Assembly (NCBI GenBank): GCA_958354085.1
Contig: CATWUX010000042.1
Span: 1 to 15,776, forward strand
DNA from: an uncultured Oscillospiraceae bacterium
GTDB taxonomy: Bacteria; Bacillota; Clostridia; Oscillospirales; Acutalibacteraceae
Direction of reading: 5' to 3'
DNA: 15,776 nucleotides
This document shows positions 1-6,911 of the stretch, piece by piece; position 1 is the first letter of the stretch; every line of letters starts with the position of its first letter. Both the position numbers and the translations under genes were made by a program. The notes beneath the pieces are model-generated. The model had not been told where the DNA came from. It was given only the letters and a program-made list of their open reading frames with translations, and ran no database searches.

Positions 1-2
1 TT

Positions 3-215
3 ACGCCGAACTATTTTTATTCATGCGGGTGTCCAACTTGCACTTGCAATTTGCGGAAAAAAATGATATTGAATTTGCCGGGCGATGATCCGAGAAGAAA
101 AGTCTATGTGATTTCCGATTTGGGTAAAAAGGTGCTTTCTGCTGATTATTCACGTATGCTTCATATGATTGATATAACAAAAAAAGTAGCTGCTTTAGAA
201 GTTCAGAAAAGTTAG
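3..215 (+). pseudogene. C-terminal fragment of a PadR-like transcriptional regulator, probably frameshifted
   Basis: The frame ending at the TAG at 213-215 gives a segment DDPRRKVYVISDLGKKVL followed by SADYSRMLHMIDITKK. This has the look of the winged-helix beta-hairpin and final helix of PadR-type regulators (charged DDPRR turn, R/K-x-Y-x-I/L-T/S-x-x-G, then a helix starting E/A-x-Y). The gene enters from the left window edge, so the N-terminus is missing. Upstream of about position 80 the same frame becomes implausible (cysteine-rich), whereas the next frame reads VSNLHLQFAEKNDIEFAG, which joins sensibly to DDPRRK if one G of the GGG at 80-82 is removed. A second frame change is needed near 26-34. 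This suggests a decayed gene or sequencing error. PadR proteins commonly repress neighbouring transporter genes, so a link to the downstream exporter is possible but unproven. Confidence 0.42.
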
Positions 216-298
216 ATTGACACATAATCTATAAAATTGACACAACTTGCTGAATTCTCATCCTATCGGTTAACGATAATACCATATACAATATTATC
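216..298 (+). promoter_or_regulatory. Candidate activator-dependent promoter region of the two-component operon
   Basis: The 9-base word ATTGACACA occurs twice, at 216-224 and 236-244, exactly 20 bp apart (two helical turns). A -10-like GATAAT lies at 275-280 with no good -35 at the right distance, and the repeats fall just upstream of where a -35 would be. AraC-type regulators usually bind direct repeats spaced about two turns upstream of weak promoters, so this is a plausible autoregulatory site for the response regulator encoded downstream. An imperfect operator-like inverted repeat GATAATA/TATTATC (275-281, 292-298) overlaps the -10. The promoter assignment is inference; the repeats are seen directly. 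Confidence 0.35.
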
Positions 299-313
299 AA
301 GGTGGTGAAAGAT

Positions 314-1621
314 ATGCTTAGAATGGAGATTGCGTTGTTCCTTGTGCTGGGCTTTATTGCCTGTGTGTATTTTTCGGCAGGGCGAAAGAGCACGCCGCTG
401 CACAGGACATTTTCTGTCTTGCTGGTCGTTGTACTGATCCATCTGGTTCTGGACGGCATTACTGTCTACACAGTGCATCATTTGGAGGCTGTACCGAGAC
501 TTTTGAACGATGCTGTTCACAGGCTGTTTTTGGGCAGCATGGTGCTGGTGATCTATCTGTTCTATCAGTATATTGCCATTCTGGTGGAGGAGGAGACCGG
601 AAAGCCGCGGCGGCTGGACTGGGTCGCCAGGACTTTTCTGGCTGTAGCGGAACTGGGCAATTTTTTGCTGCCGATTTCCTACACGGTGACCCCGGAGGGA
701 AACTATTCCTCCGGGCTATATATGCTGGTACCCTATGGGGGTGTCGCCTTCTATCTGTTGCTGTGCGCCGGACTTTTGGTCGTAAACTGGAGGCAGGTCG
801 ATCAGAAAAAGAAACTTGCCATCGGTTCAGCGCTGCTCATTGAGGTTACTGTCTGCGCCATGCAGTGGTTAAACCATACTTGGCTCATCAGCGGCATGGG
901 AATTGTACTGATGACGCTTTCGTTCTATCTCACGCTTGAAAACCCGGACATTTTGCGGGCCGAACTGACGGAGCAGAAAATGTCCATGCTGTACTTGAAA
1001 AGTCAGGTGAATCCCCATTTTCTTTACAACACGCTCGACACCATCCGCATCCAGGCACAGCTTAACGGGGATAAAAAGGTAGCCGACCTGTTGATGCGGC
1101 TTGTGGACTTCTTCCGGCTGAGCGTGAAGGTGGACAGACCCATGGTATCGCTGGACGACGAGCTGGAACTGCTTGAGGCCTATATGGAGCTGATGTGTTA
1201 TCGGTATCCGGAACTGCAATGCGAATATGATATAGACCCCGAGCTTGGCGGCGTTCAGGTTCCGAATTTCATCTTGCAGCCTATTGTGGAAAACAGCCTT
1301 CTGCATGGGCTTAAAAACAAAGGTTACCGCGGAACGGTGCGTATCTCGGCGCAGAAATCGGCGGACGGAAGTATGGAGATTCTTGTTTGTGACACCGGAA
1401 GCGGGTTTGCCGAGGGAAAGAAAGCGGCAATCGATCAGATGCTTCTTACCTATGCCAAGCATCCTGCAAAGCTGGAGGGAAACAGTATCGGTATTCTGAA
1501 TGTGCAGAAACGCATCAAGCTGCTATGCGGCAGGGAATACGGGCTTACATACACAGAGAATCCTACCGGCGGCGTGACGGCTCATTTGCTGCTGCCTATG
1601 AAGGAGGAGATTGCAAAATGA
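314..1621 (+). CDS. LytS/YesM-type sensor histidine kinase
   Basis: Membrane-bound sensor kinase that should autophosphorylate on a histidine and pass phosphate to the response regulator encoded next to it. The first ~215 residues contain about six hydrophobic segments (starting MEIALFLVLGFIACVYF) and no large extracellular sensor domain, as in LytS-like or bacteriocin-type HPK10-like sensors. After it comes the His_kinase box SQVNPHFLYNTLDTIR with His235 as likely phosphoacceptor, then the GHKL ATPase: N-box NFILQPIVENSLLHGL (from about residue 318) and G1 box CDTGSGF. The length of 435 residues is ordinary. I chose ATG 314 because AAGGTGG (299-305) sits 8 nt before it; GTG 302 in the same frame would put the start inside the ribosome site. 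The stop overlaps the next gene's ATG by 4 nt, implying coupled translation. The stimulus is unknown. Confidence 0.93.
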   Translation: MLRMEIALFLVLGFIACVYFSAGRKSTPLHRTFSVLLVVVLIHLVLDGITVYTVHHLEAVPRLLNDAVHRLFLGSMVLVIYLFYQYIAILVEEETGKPRRLDWVARTFLAVAELGNFLLPISYTVTPEGNYSSGLYMLVPYGGVAFYLLLCAGLLVVNWRQVDQKKKLAIGSALLIEVTVCAMQWLNHTWLISGMGIVLMTLSFYLTLENPDILRAELTEQKMSMLYLKSQVNPHFLYNTLDTIRIQAQLNGDKKVADLLMRLVDFFRLSVKVDRPMVSLDDELELLEAYMELMCYRYPELQCEYDIDPELGGVQVPNFILQPIVENSLLHGLKNKGYRGTVRISAQKSADGSMEILVCDTGSGFAEGKKAAIDQMLLTYAKHPAKLEGNSIGILNVQKRIKLLCGREYGLTYTENPTGGVTAHLLLPMKEEIAK

Positions 1622-2379
1622 AGAAACTGCGTGTACTTTTAGTGGACGACGAGATAATGATCCGCGAGGGCTTTAAACGGCTTTTCGACTGGGAAGCCCA
1701 TGATTGCGAGGTTGTGGGCGAGGCTGCCGACGGGATGGAGGCTTTGACGCAGATTGACACTCTTCACCCGGATATTGTAATAATGGACATCAACATTCCC
1801 ATTATGAACGGGCTGAAAGTAATAAGCGTAAGCCGAATCAAGCACCCGAACACAGCCTTTGTGATTGTATCCGGCTACGATGATTTTTCCTACTGTAGGG
1901 AGGCGCTGCGCCTGCAAATTACAGACTATATTCTAAAGCCTGTGAACTACGAGGAGTTCGGTACATGTATCGACAACCTGAAAATCTCTCTGTTTGAACA
2001 GCGGGTATCGGCTGCGGCGGAACCGGAGAAGCAGGAAGAACGAACCATTACGGGCATCACCCGATATCTGCAGGAGCATTTGGCTGAGGATTTGAGCCTT
2101 TCTGTTTTAGCAGAGGAGTTTCACCTGAACCCCCAGTATATCAGCCAACTGTTTAAAAACGAGATCGGCGTTAATTTCCTTTCCTACCTTACCAACATCC
2201 GTATGGAGAAGGCAAAAAAGCTGTTGCTTTCCACATCTCTTTCCATCGCCGAGGTGGCCGATCAGTCAGGCTATGGAGATTATCGTGTGTTCACGAAGGT
2301 GTTTAAGAAGTCAGAGGGCATTACGCCTTCCCAGTACCGACGGGATTTTCTGGAGGAAACAGGAACCAGCAACAATTGA
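1618..2379 (+). CDS. YesN-type response regulator with AraC-family DNA-binding domain
   Basis: Cytoplasmic DNA-binding partner of the kinase just upstream. The receiver domain (residues 1-120) has the acidic pair in LLVDDE (Asp10, Asp11), phosphoacceptor Asp57 in VIMDINIP and the conserved Lys107 in YILKPVN. The C-terminal part (about 140-250) is a double helix-turn-helix AraC domain: LSLSVLAEEFHLNPQYISQL for the first and SIAEVADQSGYGDYRVFTKV for the second, closing with the family hallmark GITPSQYRR. Total length is 253 residues, typical of YesN without the long linker seen in some members. The start at ATG 1618 is set by GGAGGAG about 6 nt upstream and the ATGA overlap with the kinase; longer in-frame extensions lie inside the kinase gene. 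Likely targets, by inference, are its own promoter and the downstream exporter genes. Confidence 0.94.
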   Translation: MKKLRVLLVDDEIMIREGFKRLFDWEAHDCEVVGEAADGMEALTQIDTLHPDIVIMDINIPIMNGLKVISVSRIKHPNTAFVIVSGYDDFSYCREALRLQITDYILKPVNYEEFGTCIDNLKISLFEQRVSAAAEPEKQEERTITGITRYLQEHLAEDLSLSVLAEEFHLNPQYISQLFKNEIGVNFLSYLTNIRMEKAKKLLLSTSLSIAEVADQSGYGDYRVFTKVFKKSEGITPSQYRRDFLEETGTSNN

Positions 2380-2394
2380 AGGATATGGATTAGA

Positions 2395-2604
2395 ATGAGT
2401 AAATACAACTTGCTATGGGATTATGTGCAGAAAAGCGGGAATGAATCCCTCATGCTTACTTTTACAGAAATCGAGAGTGTTCTGGGAACACCGATAGACC
2501 ATTCCTTCCTGCAATATAAAAAAGAGCTTACGGAGTACGGCTATCAGGTCGGGAAAATATCTATGAAAGAGCAGACCGTTGTGTTTAATAAAATAAAAGG
2601 ATAG
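2395..2604 (+). CDS. Small DUF7662-like protein of unknown function
   Basis: A 69-residue soluble protein starting MSKYNLLWDYVQKSG. The arrangement Y-x-x-L-W-x-Y-V, then LTFTEIESVLGTPID, and a final strand TVVFNKIKG resembles a small domain often found as a stand-alone or C-terminal piece in Firmicutes (my recollection of the DUF7662 pattern: 'L-T-F-x-E-I-E-x-I-L-G' followed by a G-W/Y-x-V strand). It begins 15 nt after the response regulator stop with GAAGGA upstream, so it is probably cotranscribed with the kinase pair. No catalytic or membrane motif is visible. The family assignment is from memory and the function is not known. Confidence 0.68.
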   Translation: MSKYNLLWDYVQKSGNESLMLTFTEIESVLGTPIDHSFLQYKKELTEYGYQVGKISMKEQTVVFNKIKG

Positions 2605-2646
2605 GTCAGGAATATGATAATCGAGTATGATAAATCGGATTTGCAT

Positions 2647-2662
2647 AGGAGGGTGTTGAATA
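2647..2662 (+). promoter_or_regulatory. Ribosome binding site pointing at an ATA start codon
   Basis: AGGAGGG at 2647-2653 is a near-perfect Shine-Dalgarno sequence. Six nucleotides after it stands ATA (2660-2662), the first codon of the hydrolase frame directly after an in-frame TGA (2657-2659). The frame from ATA reads (I)KRLVIYVHGKGG, the expected N-terminus of the hydrolase family where ATG would normally be. No ATG, GTG or TTG occurs in this frame until TTG 2846, which lies deep inside the fold. Confidence 0.7.
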
Positions 2663-3262
2663 AAACGCTTAGTCATATATGTACATGGCAAAGGGGGCAG
2701 CGCAGAGGAAGCGAAGCATTATCAGCCTCTCTTTGCTGAAAGTGATGTTATCGGTTTTGACTATAAATATCAAAATCCATGGGAAGCCAAAGGCGAGTTT
2801 TTACAGTTTTATGATTCGCACAGCAAGGGATATGATTCTGTTATTTTGATTGCAAACAGCATAGGCGCTTTTTTATCAATGAATGCTTTTGCTGAAAAGA
2901 ATATTTCTCAAGCCTTGTTTATTTCTCCCATTGTAAATATGGAAAAACTAATTACGGATATGATGATGTGGTCAAATGTAACCGAGGATGAGTTGCAAAG
3001 CAAAAAAGAGATACCTACGGACTTTGGGGAGGTATTATCCTGGGATTGTCTGTGCTATGTGCGGAAGCATCCGATTGAATGGAGGATTCCCACTTGTATT
3101 TTATATGGTGGAAAAGATAACTTAACTTCCAGAGAAACCATATCTGAATTTGCAGATCGAAACGGTGCAACTCTGACCGTAATGGAGGACGGAGAACACT
3201 GGTTCCATACAGAGGTTCAGATGAAATTTCTTGACCATTGGATTAGCAGTTCAATTCGATAA
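2660..3262 (+). CDS. Alpha/beta hydrolase with non-canonical (ATA) start position
   Basis: Small cytoplasmic serine hydrolase of about 200 residues; the substrate is unknown. The fold is complete from the first strand: LVIYVHGKGG (oxyanion loop), nucleophile elbow LIANSIGAF with Ser67 (A-x-S-x-G form), acid Asp153 in ILYGGKDNLT and His180 in MEDGEHWFHT, so all three catalytic residues are present in order. The reading frame is intact to TAA 3260-3262, yet it lacks a standard start: AGGAGGG is followed at the right distance by ATA. The only in-frame TTG (2846) would remove the first 62 residues, including the first two strands. Either the gene starts weakly at ATA, or a start-codon mutation has silenced it recently, or there is a sequencing error. 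It sits between the DUF7662-like gene and the STAS-like gene in one probable operon. Base composition is more AT-rich than that of the kinase and exporter genes. Confidence 0.8.
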   Translation: MKRLVIYVHGKGGSAEEAKHYQPLFAESDVIGFDYKYQNPWEAKGEFLQFYDSHSKGYDSVILIANSIGAFLSMNAFAEKNISQALFISPIVNMEKLITDMMMWSNVTEDELQSKKEIPTDFGEVLSWDCLCYVRKHPIEWRIPTCILYGGKDNLTSRETISEFADRNGATLTVMEDGEHWFHTEVQMKFLDHWISSSIR

Positions 3263-3287
3263 ACCGGGATTTGTGGAGATTGTTCAA

Positions 3288-3758
3288 ATGAATGAGCAAG
3301 TAAAAGATTATATGAAATTGATTGAACGCTTATTTGAAAATAACAGTACAAGGTATTGCGATTGCGCTGCACCGGAAACTTTGCCGGGAGTAAAAAAGCA
3401 ATCCTTTGTTCTGCCCTTCAGCGGCGGAGAAATCTGGTTTGAGCATCTGGATGGAATGTATCAGTATTCGGAGTTGGTACTCAACAAACTAAAAAATGAC
3501 AGCCGCATTTTTCTTGCGCCGTCCAAGCCCTCACAGATTGGTTTCGTTTTGGATGAAACACTCATTACGCAAACTATAGTCGATGAAATCGTAAGGCTGC
3601 TTTGCGATGAGCAAAAAACCTATATGCGCGTGTGCTTTATAGGAACGGATAGAAAAATCCAAAAGATGTTTCGGGGTGCGCTGCATAACAGAAGTCGTTT
3701 TGCATTTTCTTTTATCAATGACCTTGAACAGGCGAAAGAATGGCTGGTATCCGAATAA
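3288..3758 (+). CDS. STAS-like (SpoIIAA-like) protein of unknown function
   Basis: A 156-residue soluble protein that I do not firmly recognise. The second half alternates strands and helices: SQIGFVLDETLIT, IVDEIVRLL, YMRVCFIGTDRKIQKMF, RFAFSFINDLEQAKEWLVSE. This resembles the SpoIIAA-like/STAS fold found in single-domain proteins that end with a 'D-x-x-x-A-x-x-W-L' helix; the assignment is inference from pattern only. The first half (EIWFEHLDGMYQYSELVLNK) has no motif I can name. I chose ATG 3288 with GGAG at 3274-3277; the possible longer start at TTG 3231 lies inside the hydrolase gene. The spacing of 25 nt after the hydrolase and 71 nt before the ABC ATPase gene suggests the same transcript. 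Confidence 0.72.
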   Translation: MNEQVKDYMKLIERLFENNSTRYCDCAAPETLPGVKKQSFVLPFSGGEIWFEHLDGMYQYSELVLNKLKNDSRIFLAPSKPSQIGFVLDETLITQTIVDEIVRLLCDEQKTYMRVCFIGTDRKIQKMFRGALHNRSRFAFSFINDLEQAKEWLVSE

Positions 3759-3829
3759 GCTTGGCATCGGCGCCGGCATGAACTTCGGCAAAAACGAAAA
3801 GAAAACATAGAACGGAGGAAAACAAGCCT

Positions 3830-4744
3830 ATGCATAATATTATTGAGATCGACCATCTGAGTAAGCACTTTGGTGAAGTACAGGCGGTGCAGGATCTGAG
3901 CTTTCGTGTAAAAGAAGGCGAGCTGTTCGCATTCTTGGGAATTAACGGAGCGGGAAAATCCACCACCATCAACATTCTGTGCGGGCAGCTTACCAAGGAC
4001 GCGGGGAGCGTGCGAATCGCCGGCATTGATCTGGATGACAACCCCGATAGCATCAAGCGAAGCCTTGGCGTGGTATTCCAGAACTCCGTGCTGGATAAGG
4101 ATCTGTCCGTACAAGACAATCTCCAAAGCAGGGCGGCGCTGTACGGCATTCGCGGAAAAGACTTTCGGGAGCGGCTCGCGGAGTTGGCCGGACTTCTGGA
4201 ATTTGAGGACTTGCTGAAGCGCACCGTGGGCAAACTCTCCGGCGGCCAACGCCGCAGGATTGACATTGCCCGAGCGCTGTTGCACAAGCCGAAAATCCTG
4301 ATTCTCGACGAGCCGACTACCGGCCTTGATCCCCAGACCAGAAGCACCTTGTGGCGGGTTATCGGAGACCTAAGAAAAAATGAAGGCATGACGGTGTTCC
4401 TCACCACCCACTACATGGAGGAGGCCGCCGATGCGGATTATGTCGTGATTCTGGACAGTGGAAAGATTGCCGCCGAGGGAACGCCCCTTGCATTGAAAAA
4501 CGCCTATACCGGTGATTTCATCACCCTATATGGTTCTGAAGAATCACAGATCAAGCAGTTGGGCGCGCCTTATGAAACAATCCGGGACGCCTACCGGGTA
4601 TCCGTTCCCAATACGGCCGCGGCAACAGAGCTGATTTTGAAATTCCCGGAGATCTTTCGGGATTACGAGATCACCAAGGGAAAGATGGACGATGTGTTTC
4701 TTGCCGTTACAGGTAAAAAACTGGTTGGGGGTGCGGGAAGATGA
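3830..4744 (+). CDS. ABC transporter ATP-binding protein (DrrA-like, ABC-2 exporter class)
   Basis: Cytoplasmic ATPase that drives the permease encoded next. Motifs are all present and ordered: Walker A GINGAGKST (residues 38-46), Q-loop Gln84 in VVFQNS, signature LSGGQ (136-140), Walker B ILILDE (156-161), D-loop, and switch His194 in LTTHYMEEA. The length of 304 residues, including the ~80-residue C-terminal extension, is standard for DrrA/CcmA-like exporters of drugs, lipids or antibiotics. GGAGG lies upstream of ATG 3830. The stop overlaps the permease ATG by 4 nt. The substrate cannot be read from sequence; placement after a two-component pair suggests export induced by an envelope or antibiotic signal, which is inference. 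Confidence 0.95.
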   Translation: MHNIIEIDHLSKHFGEVQAVQDLSFRVKEGELFAFLGINGAGKSTTINILCGQLTKDAGSVRIAGIDLDDNPDSIKRSLGVVFQNSVLDKDLSVQDNLQSRAALYGIRGKDFRERLAELAGLLEFEDLLKRTVGKLSGGQRRRIDIARALLHKPKILILDEPTTGLDPQTRSTLWRVIGDLRKNEGMTVFLTTHYMEEAADADYVVILDSGKIAAEGTPLALKNAYTGDFITLYGSEESQIKQLGAPYETIRDAYRVSVPNTAAATELILKFPEIFRDYEITKGKMDDVFLAVTGKKLVGGAGR

Positions 4745-5643
4745 CCGGACTTGGTGCGCTGATTCGGCGCAACACGAAATTATATTTCAAGGACAAGGGA
4801 ATGTTCTTCACTTCGCTGATTACGCCCTTGATTCTGCTGGTGCTGTATGGCACCTTCCTGAGCAACGTATACGACGAGATCTTCCGCAGCGCTCTGGAAG
4901 CGGCGGGTGCCACGGTATCCGACAAGCTGATCGGCGGCTGCGTGGGCGGAGAGTTGGTATCCTCTCTGCTGGCCGTGAGCTGTGTAACGGTGGCCTTCTG
5001 CTCCAATCTGCTGATGGTGCAGGATAAGATCACCGGCGCCCGGCGGGATCTGACCATCGCGCCGGTAAAACCCGGTACTCTGGCGCTGGGCTACTATCTG
5101 TCTACGCTTCTGTCTACTCTGCTGATTTGCTTTGCGGCGACGGGAGTCTGCCTTGGGTATCTGGCTTATGTGGGCTGGTATTTGACCGCCGGAGATGTGG
5201 CGGCGCTGCTGCTGGATGTGGCGCTGCTGGTGCTGTTCGGCACCGCTCTTTCCTCTTGCGTCAACTTTCCTCTGTCCACCAACGGGCAGGGTTCTGCCGT
5301 CGGTACCATCGTCAGCGCGGGTTACGGTTTTATCTGCGGGGCGTATATGCCGATCTCCCAGTTCTCGGAAGGGCTGCAGAAGGTGATCTCCTTCCTGCCC
5401 GGTACATATGGCACTTCCCTGCTGCGCAATCACGCGCTGCGCGGTGTATTTGCAGAAATGGACGTTCAGGGATTCCCAAGCGAAGTGGTGGAGGCCATTC
5501 GGGACAGCGTAGATTGCAACCTGTATTTCTTCGGGAATAAGGTAGAGACCGGCATTATGTATTTCGTCCTGATCGCCGCCGTCGTGATTGCCGTCGGATT
5601 GTATGTAGTGATGAATGTTCTGTCCGGGAGGAAAAGGGCATGA
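4741..5643 (+). CDS. ABC-2 type transporter permease
   Basis: Integral membrane subunit of the exporter, 300 residues. It shows the ABC-2 layout: a short cytoplasmic N-terminus with an amphipathic stretch (RRNTKLYFKDKGMFFTSL), first membrane helix LITPLILLVLYGTFL, an extracellular loop of ~50 residues, then five further hydrophobic segments including VSSLLAVSCVTVAFCSNLLM, LLICFAATGVCLGYLAYVGW and a C-terminal helix FVLIAAVVIAVGLYVVMNVL. A DrrB/ABC2 signature-like region lies around GARRDLTIAPVK. It starts within the ATGA overlap with the ATPase gene and ends within an ATGA overlap with the next gene, so the three products are probably made at similar levels. One permease gene implies a homodimer. 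Confidence 0.94.
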   Translation: MTGLGALIRRNTKLYFKDKGMFFTSLITPLILLVLYGTFLSNVYDEIFRSALEAAGATVSDKLIGGCVGGELVSSLLAVSCVTVAFCSNLLMVQDKITGARRDLTIAPVKPGTLALGYYLSTLLSTLLICFAATGVCLGYLAYVGWYLTAGDVAALLLDVALLVLFGTALSSCVNFPLSTNGQGSAVGTIVSAGYGFICGAYMPISQFSEGLQKVISFLPGTYGTSLLRNHALRGVFAEMDVQGFPSEVVEAIRDSVDCNLYFFGNKVETGIMYFVLIAAVVIAVGLYVVMNVLSGRKRA

Positions 5644-6041
5644 GGCGAAGGTGGACGATTTTAGGGCTCTGTTTCGCCGCATTGGTAGTTTTTCTGGCGA
5701 TAATGCTCCTGCCGAGGCTCTGGTCGCCTGACGAATCCCGGTACAGCCGCAAGGTGGAGGAGAATCTGTTTTCTCTGGGTATGGAGCGGTTGAACTGTAC
5801 CATTGCGGAACCTTTTTCTTTGCATGAAGGTGACACCATTGATGTCAGTGTGATCCGGATTTCAGGCGAGCTGTCCATTTCCATCGCACAGAAAGACCGG
5901 AAACCAATCTATGAGGGTAAAAATCCGGAACTGGATTCCTTCCGGATCACTGTTCCGGAGGACGGAGACTACCTGCTTTCTGTATCGGGAAAACAGGCTG
6001 AAGGAAGCATCTCGTTTCAAATCAACAGGACAGAAGACTAA
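5640..6041 (+). CDS. Small membrane-anchored protein, putative exporter accessory
   Basis: A 133-residue protein with a strong N-terminal signal-anchor (positively charged MRRR then GLCFAALVVFLAIMLL) and an extracytoplasmic domain of ~105 residues. There is no lipobox cysteine, so it is anchored rather than lipidated. The exported part is rich in beta-strand patterns (DTIDVSVIRISGELSISIAQ, DSFRITVPEDGDYLLSVSGK), suggesting a small beta-sandwich; the 'VPEDGDYLLSVSG' element resembles ligand- or surface-binding beta domains. No named family is recognised. It overlaps the permease stop by 4 nt and is the last gene before a terminator, so it is very probably made with the exporter and may help it outside the membrane (inference). 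Confidence 0.78.
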   Translation: MRRRWTILGLCFAALVVFLAIMLLPRLWSPDESRYSRKVEENLFSLGMERLNCTIAEPFSLHEGDTIDVSVIRISGELSISIAQKDRKPIYEGKNPELDSFRITVPEDGDYLLSVSGKQAEGSISFQINRTED

Positions 6042-6046
6042 TTTGC

Positions 6047-6085
6047 AATCCACCGTGTATGGAATCCCCTATACGGTGGATTTTT
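6047..6085 (+). terminator. Intrinsic terminator closing the exporter operon
   Basis: AATCCACCGT (6047-6056) pairs perfectly with ACGGTGGATT (6073-6082), extendable by a G-U and two A-U pairs toward a ~10-nt loop. The T run TTTTT at 6081-6085 overlaps the stem end. It starts 5 nt after the stop of the anchored protein. Confidence 0.85.
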
Positions 6086-6206
6086 GAAACCTATATAACG
6101 GACACATTCCACTGAAAAATCCGACTATCAGGCGAGAACAAAGTTTTATAGAATAGTTGTGTAAGCTGACAAGTAAATTACAATGGGAAGAAAGGAAAAT
6201 CGGAAC

Positions 6207-6890
6207 ATGAAAATACTGGTTTTTAACGGAAGCCCGAAAAAGGAGAAGAGCGATACGCTGCATATCACCCGCGCCTTTCTGGACGGAATGATAGCGGCAG
6301 CACACCATGAAATTCAAATGATCAATGTCATTGACCAGCACATCACATTCTGCTCCGGCTGCCTTGCCTGTATGCGAAACGGCGGTGTGTGCCGCCATAA
6401 GGATGACATGCGCTCCATTCTGGAGCAGATTCTTGCGAGTGATCTTTTGCTGTTCAGCTTTCCGCTCTACGGTTATGGAATGCCCGCCATGCTGAAAAAC
6501 CTGATCGACCGCACTCTGCCGTTGTCGAGCTTGGCGATGCAGAAGGTCGGTGATCGTTACGAGCATGTCGGTCAGGCGGATTTCTCCCACCTGAAATATC
6601 TAATGATCTGCGGCTGTGGATTTCCCAACAGCACGCATAATTTTGAACCCGCAGTGGCGCAGTTCAAGCTAATGTTCCCCAACAACCACACCATCATCAC
6701 CGTCCCGGAAAGCCCCATGTTTAACGCGCCGGAGGCGGCGGTCGTTACCGTGCCGAGATTGGAATTGGTTAAGGAAGCCGGACGGCAATACAGCGAAAGC
6801 GGCACAATTGACAAAGGATTGCTGGCACAAATCGGCTCGCCCATGATTCCAGAGGAGACCTATGCAAAGATTGTAAACGGTCAGGTGTAA
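6207..6890 (+). CDS. Flavodoxin-fold NAD(P)H-dependent oxidoreductase
   Basis: Cytoplasmic flavoprotein of 227 residues, NADPH-dependent FMN reductase-like. The FMN phosphate loop is VFNGSPKKEKSDT after the first strand (residues 5-17). A cysteine cluster CSGCLACMRNGGVC (Cys49, 52, 55, 62) follows the second strand, as in the family members that carry C-x2-C near the flavin. FSFPLYGYGMPAMLKNLIDR is the typical flavin-contacting loop and helix. The long C-terminal part (after ~140) may form a cap or a dimer surface. I chose ATG 6207 (AGAAAGG upstream); ATG 6183 would add eight charged residues ahead of the first strand. Its substrate (quinone, nitro compound, azo bond or metal) is unknown. It lies 165 nt after the exporter terminator and is therefore probably a separate transcript. 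Confidence 0.9.
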   Translation: MKILVFNGSPKKEKSDTLHITRAFLDGMIAAAHHEIQMINVIDQHITFCSGCLACMRNGGVCRHKDDMRSILEQILASDLLLFSFPLYGYGMPAMLKNLIDRTLPLSSLAMQKVGDRYEHVGQADFSHLKYLMICGCGFPNSTHNFEPAVAQFKLMFPNNHTIITVPESPMFNAPEAAVVTVPRLELVKEAGRQYSESGTIDKGLLAQIGSPMIPEETYAKIVNGQV

Positions 6891-6911
6891 GAATGGTGAC
6901 GAGTTCGCTGT

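Noticed and set aside
2614..2739. 41-codon frame MIIEYDKSDLH... across the hydrolase start
   Set aside because: No recognisable protein, and the second half is simply the wrong frame of the hydrolase; kept only as a possible influence on hydrolase translation.
4780..5682. Long minus-strand open frame opposite the ABC-2 permease
   Set aside because: It is rich in Gln, His and Arg with no family pattern, and mirrors the clearly coding permease frame; a shadow of GC-biased codons.
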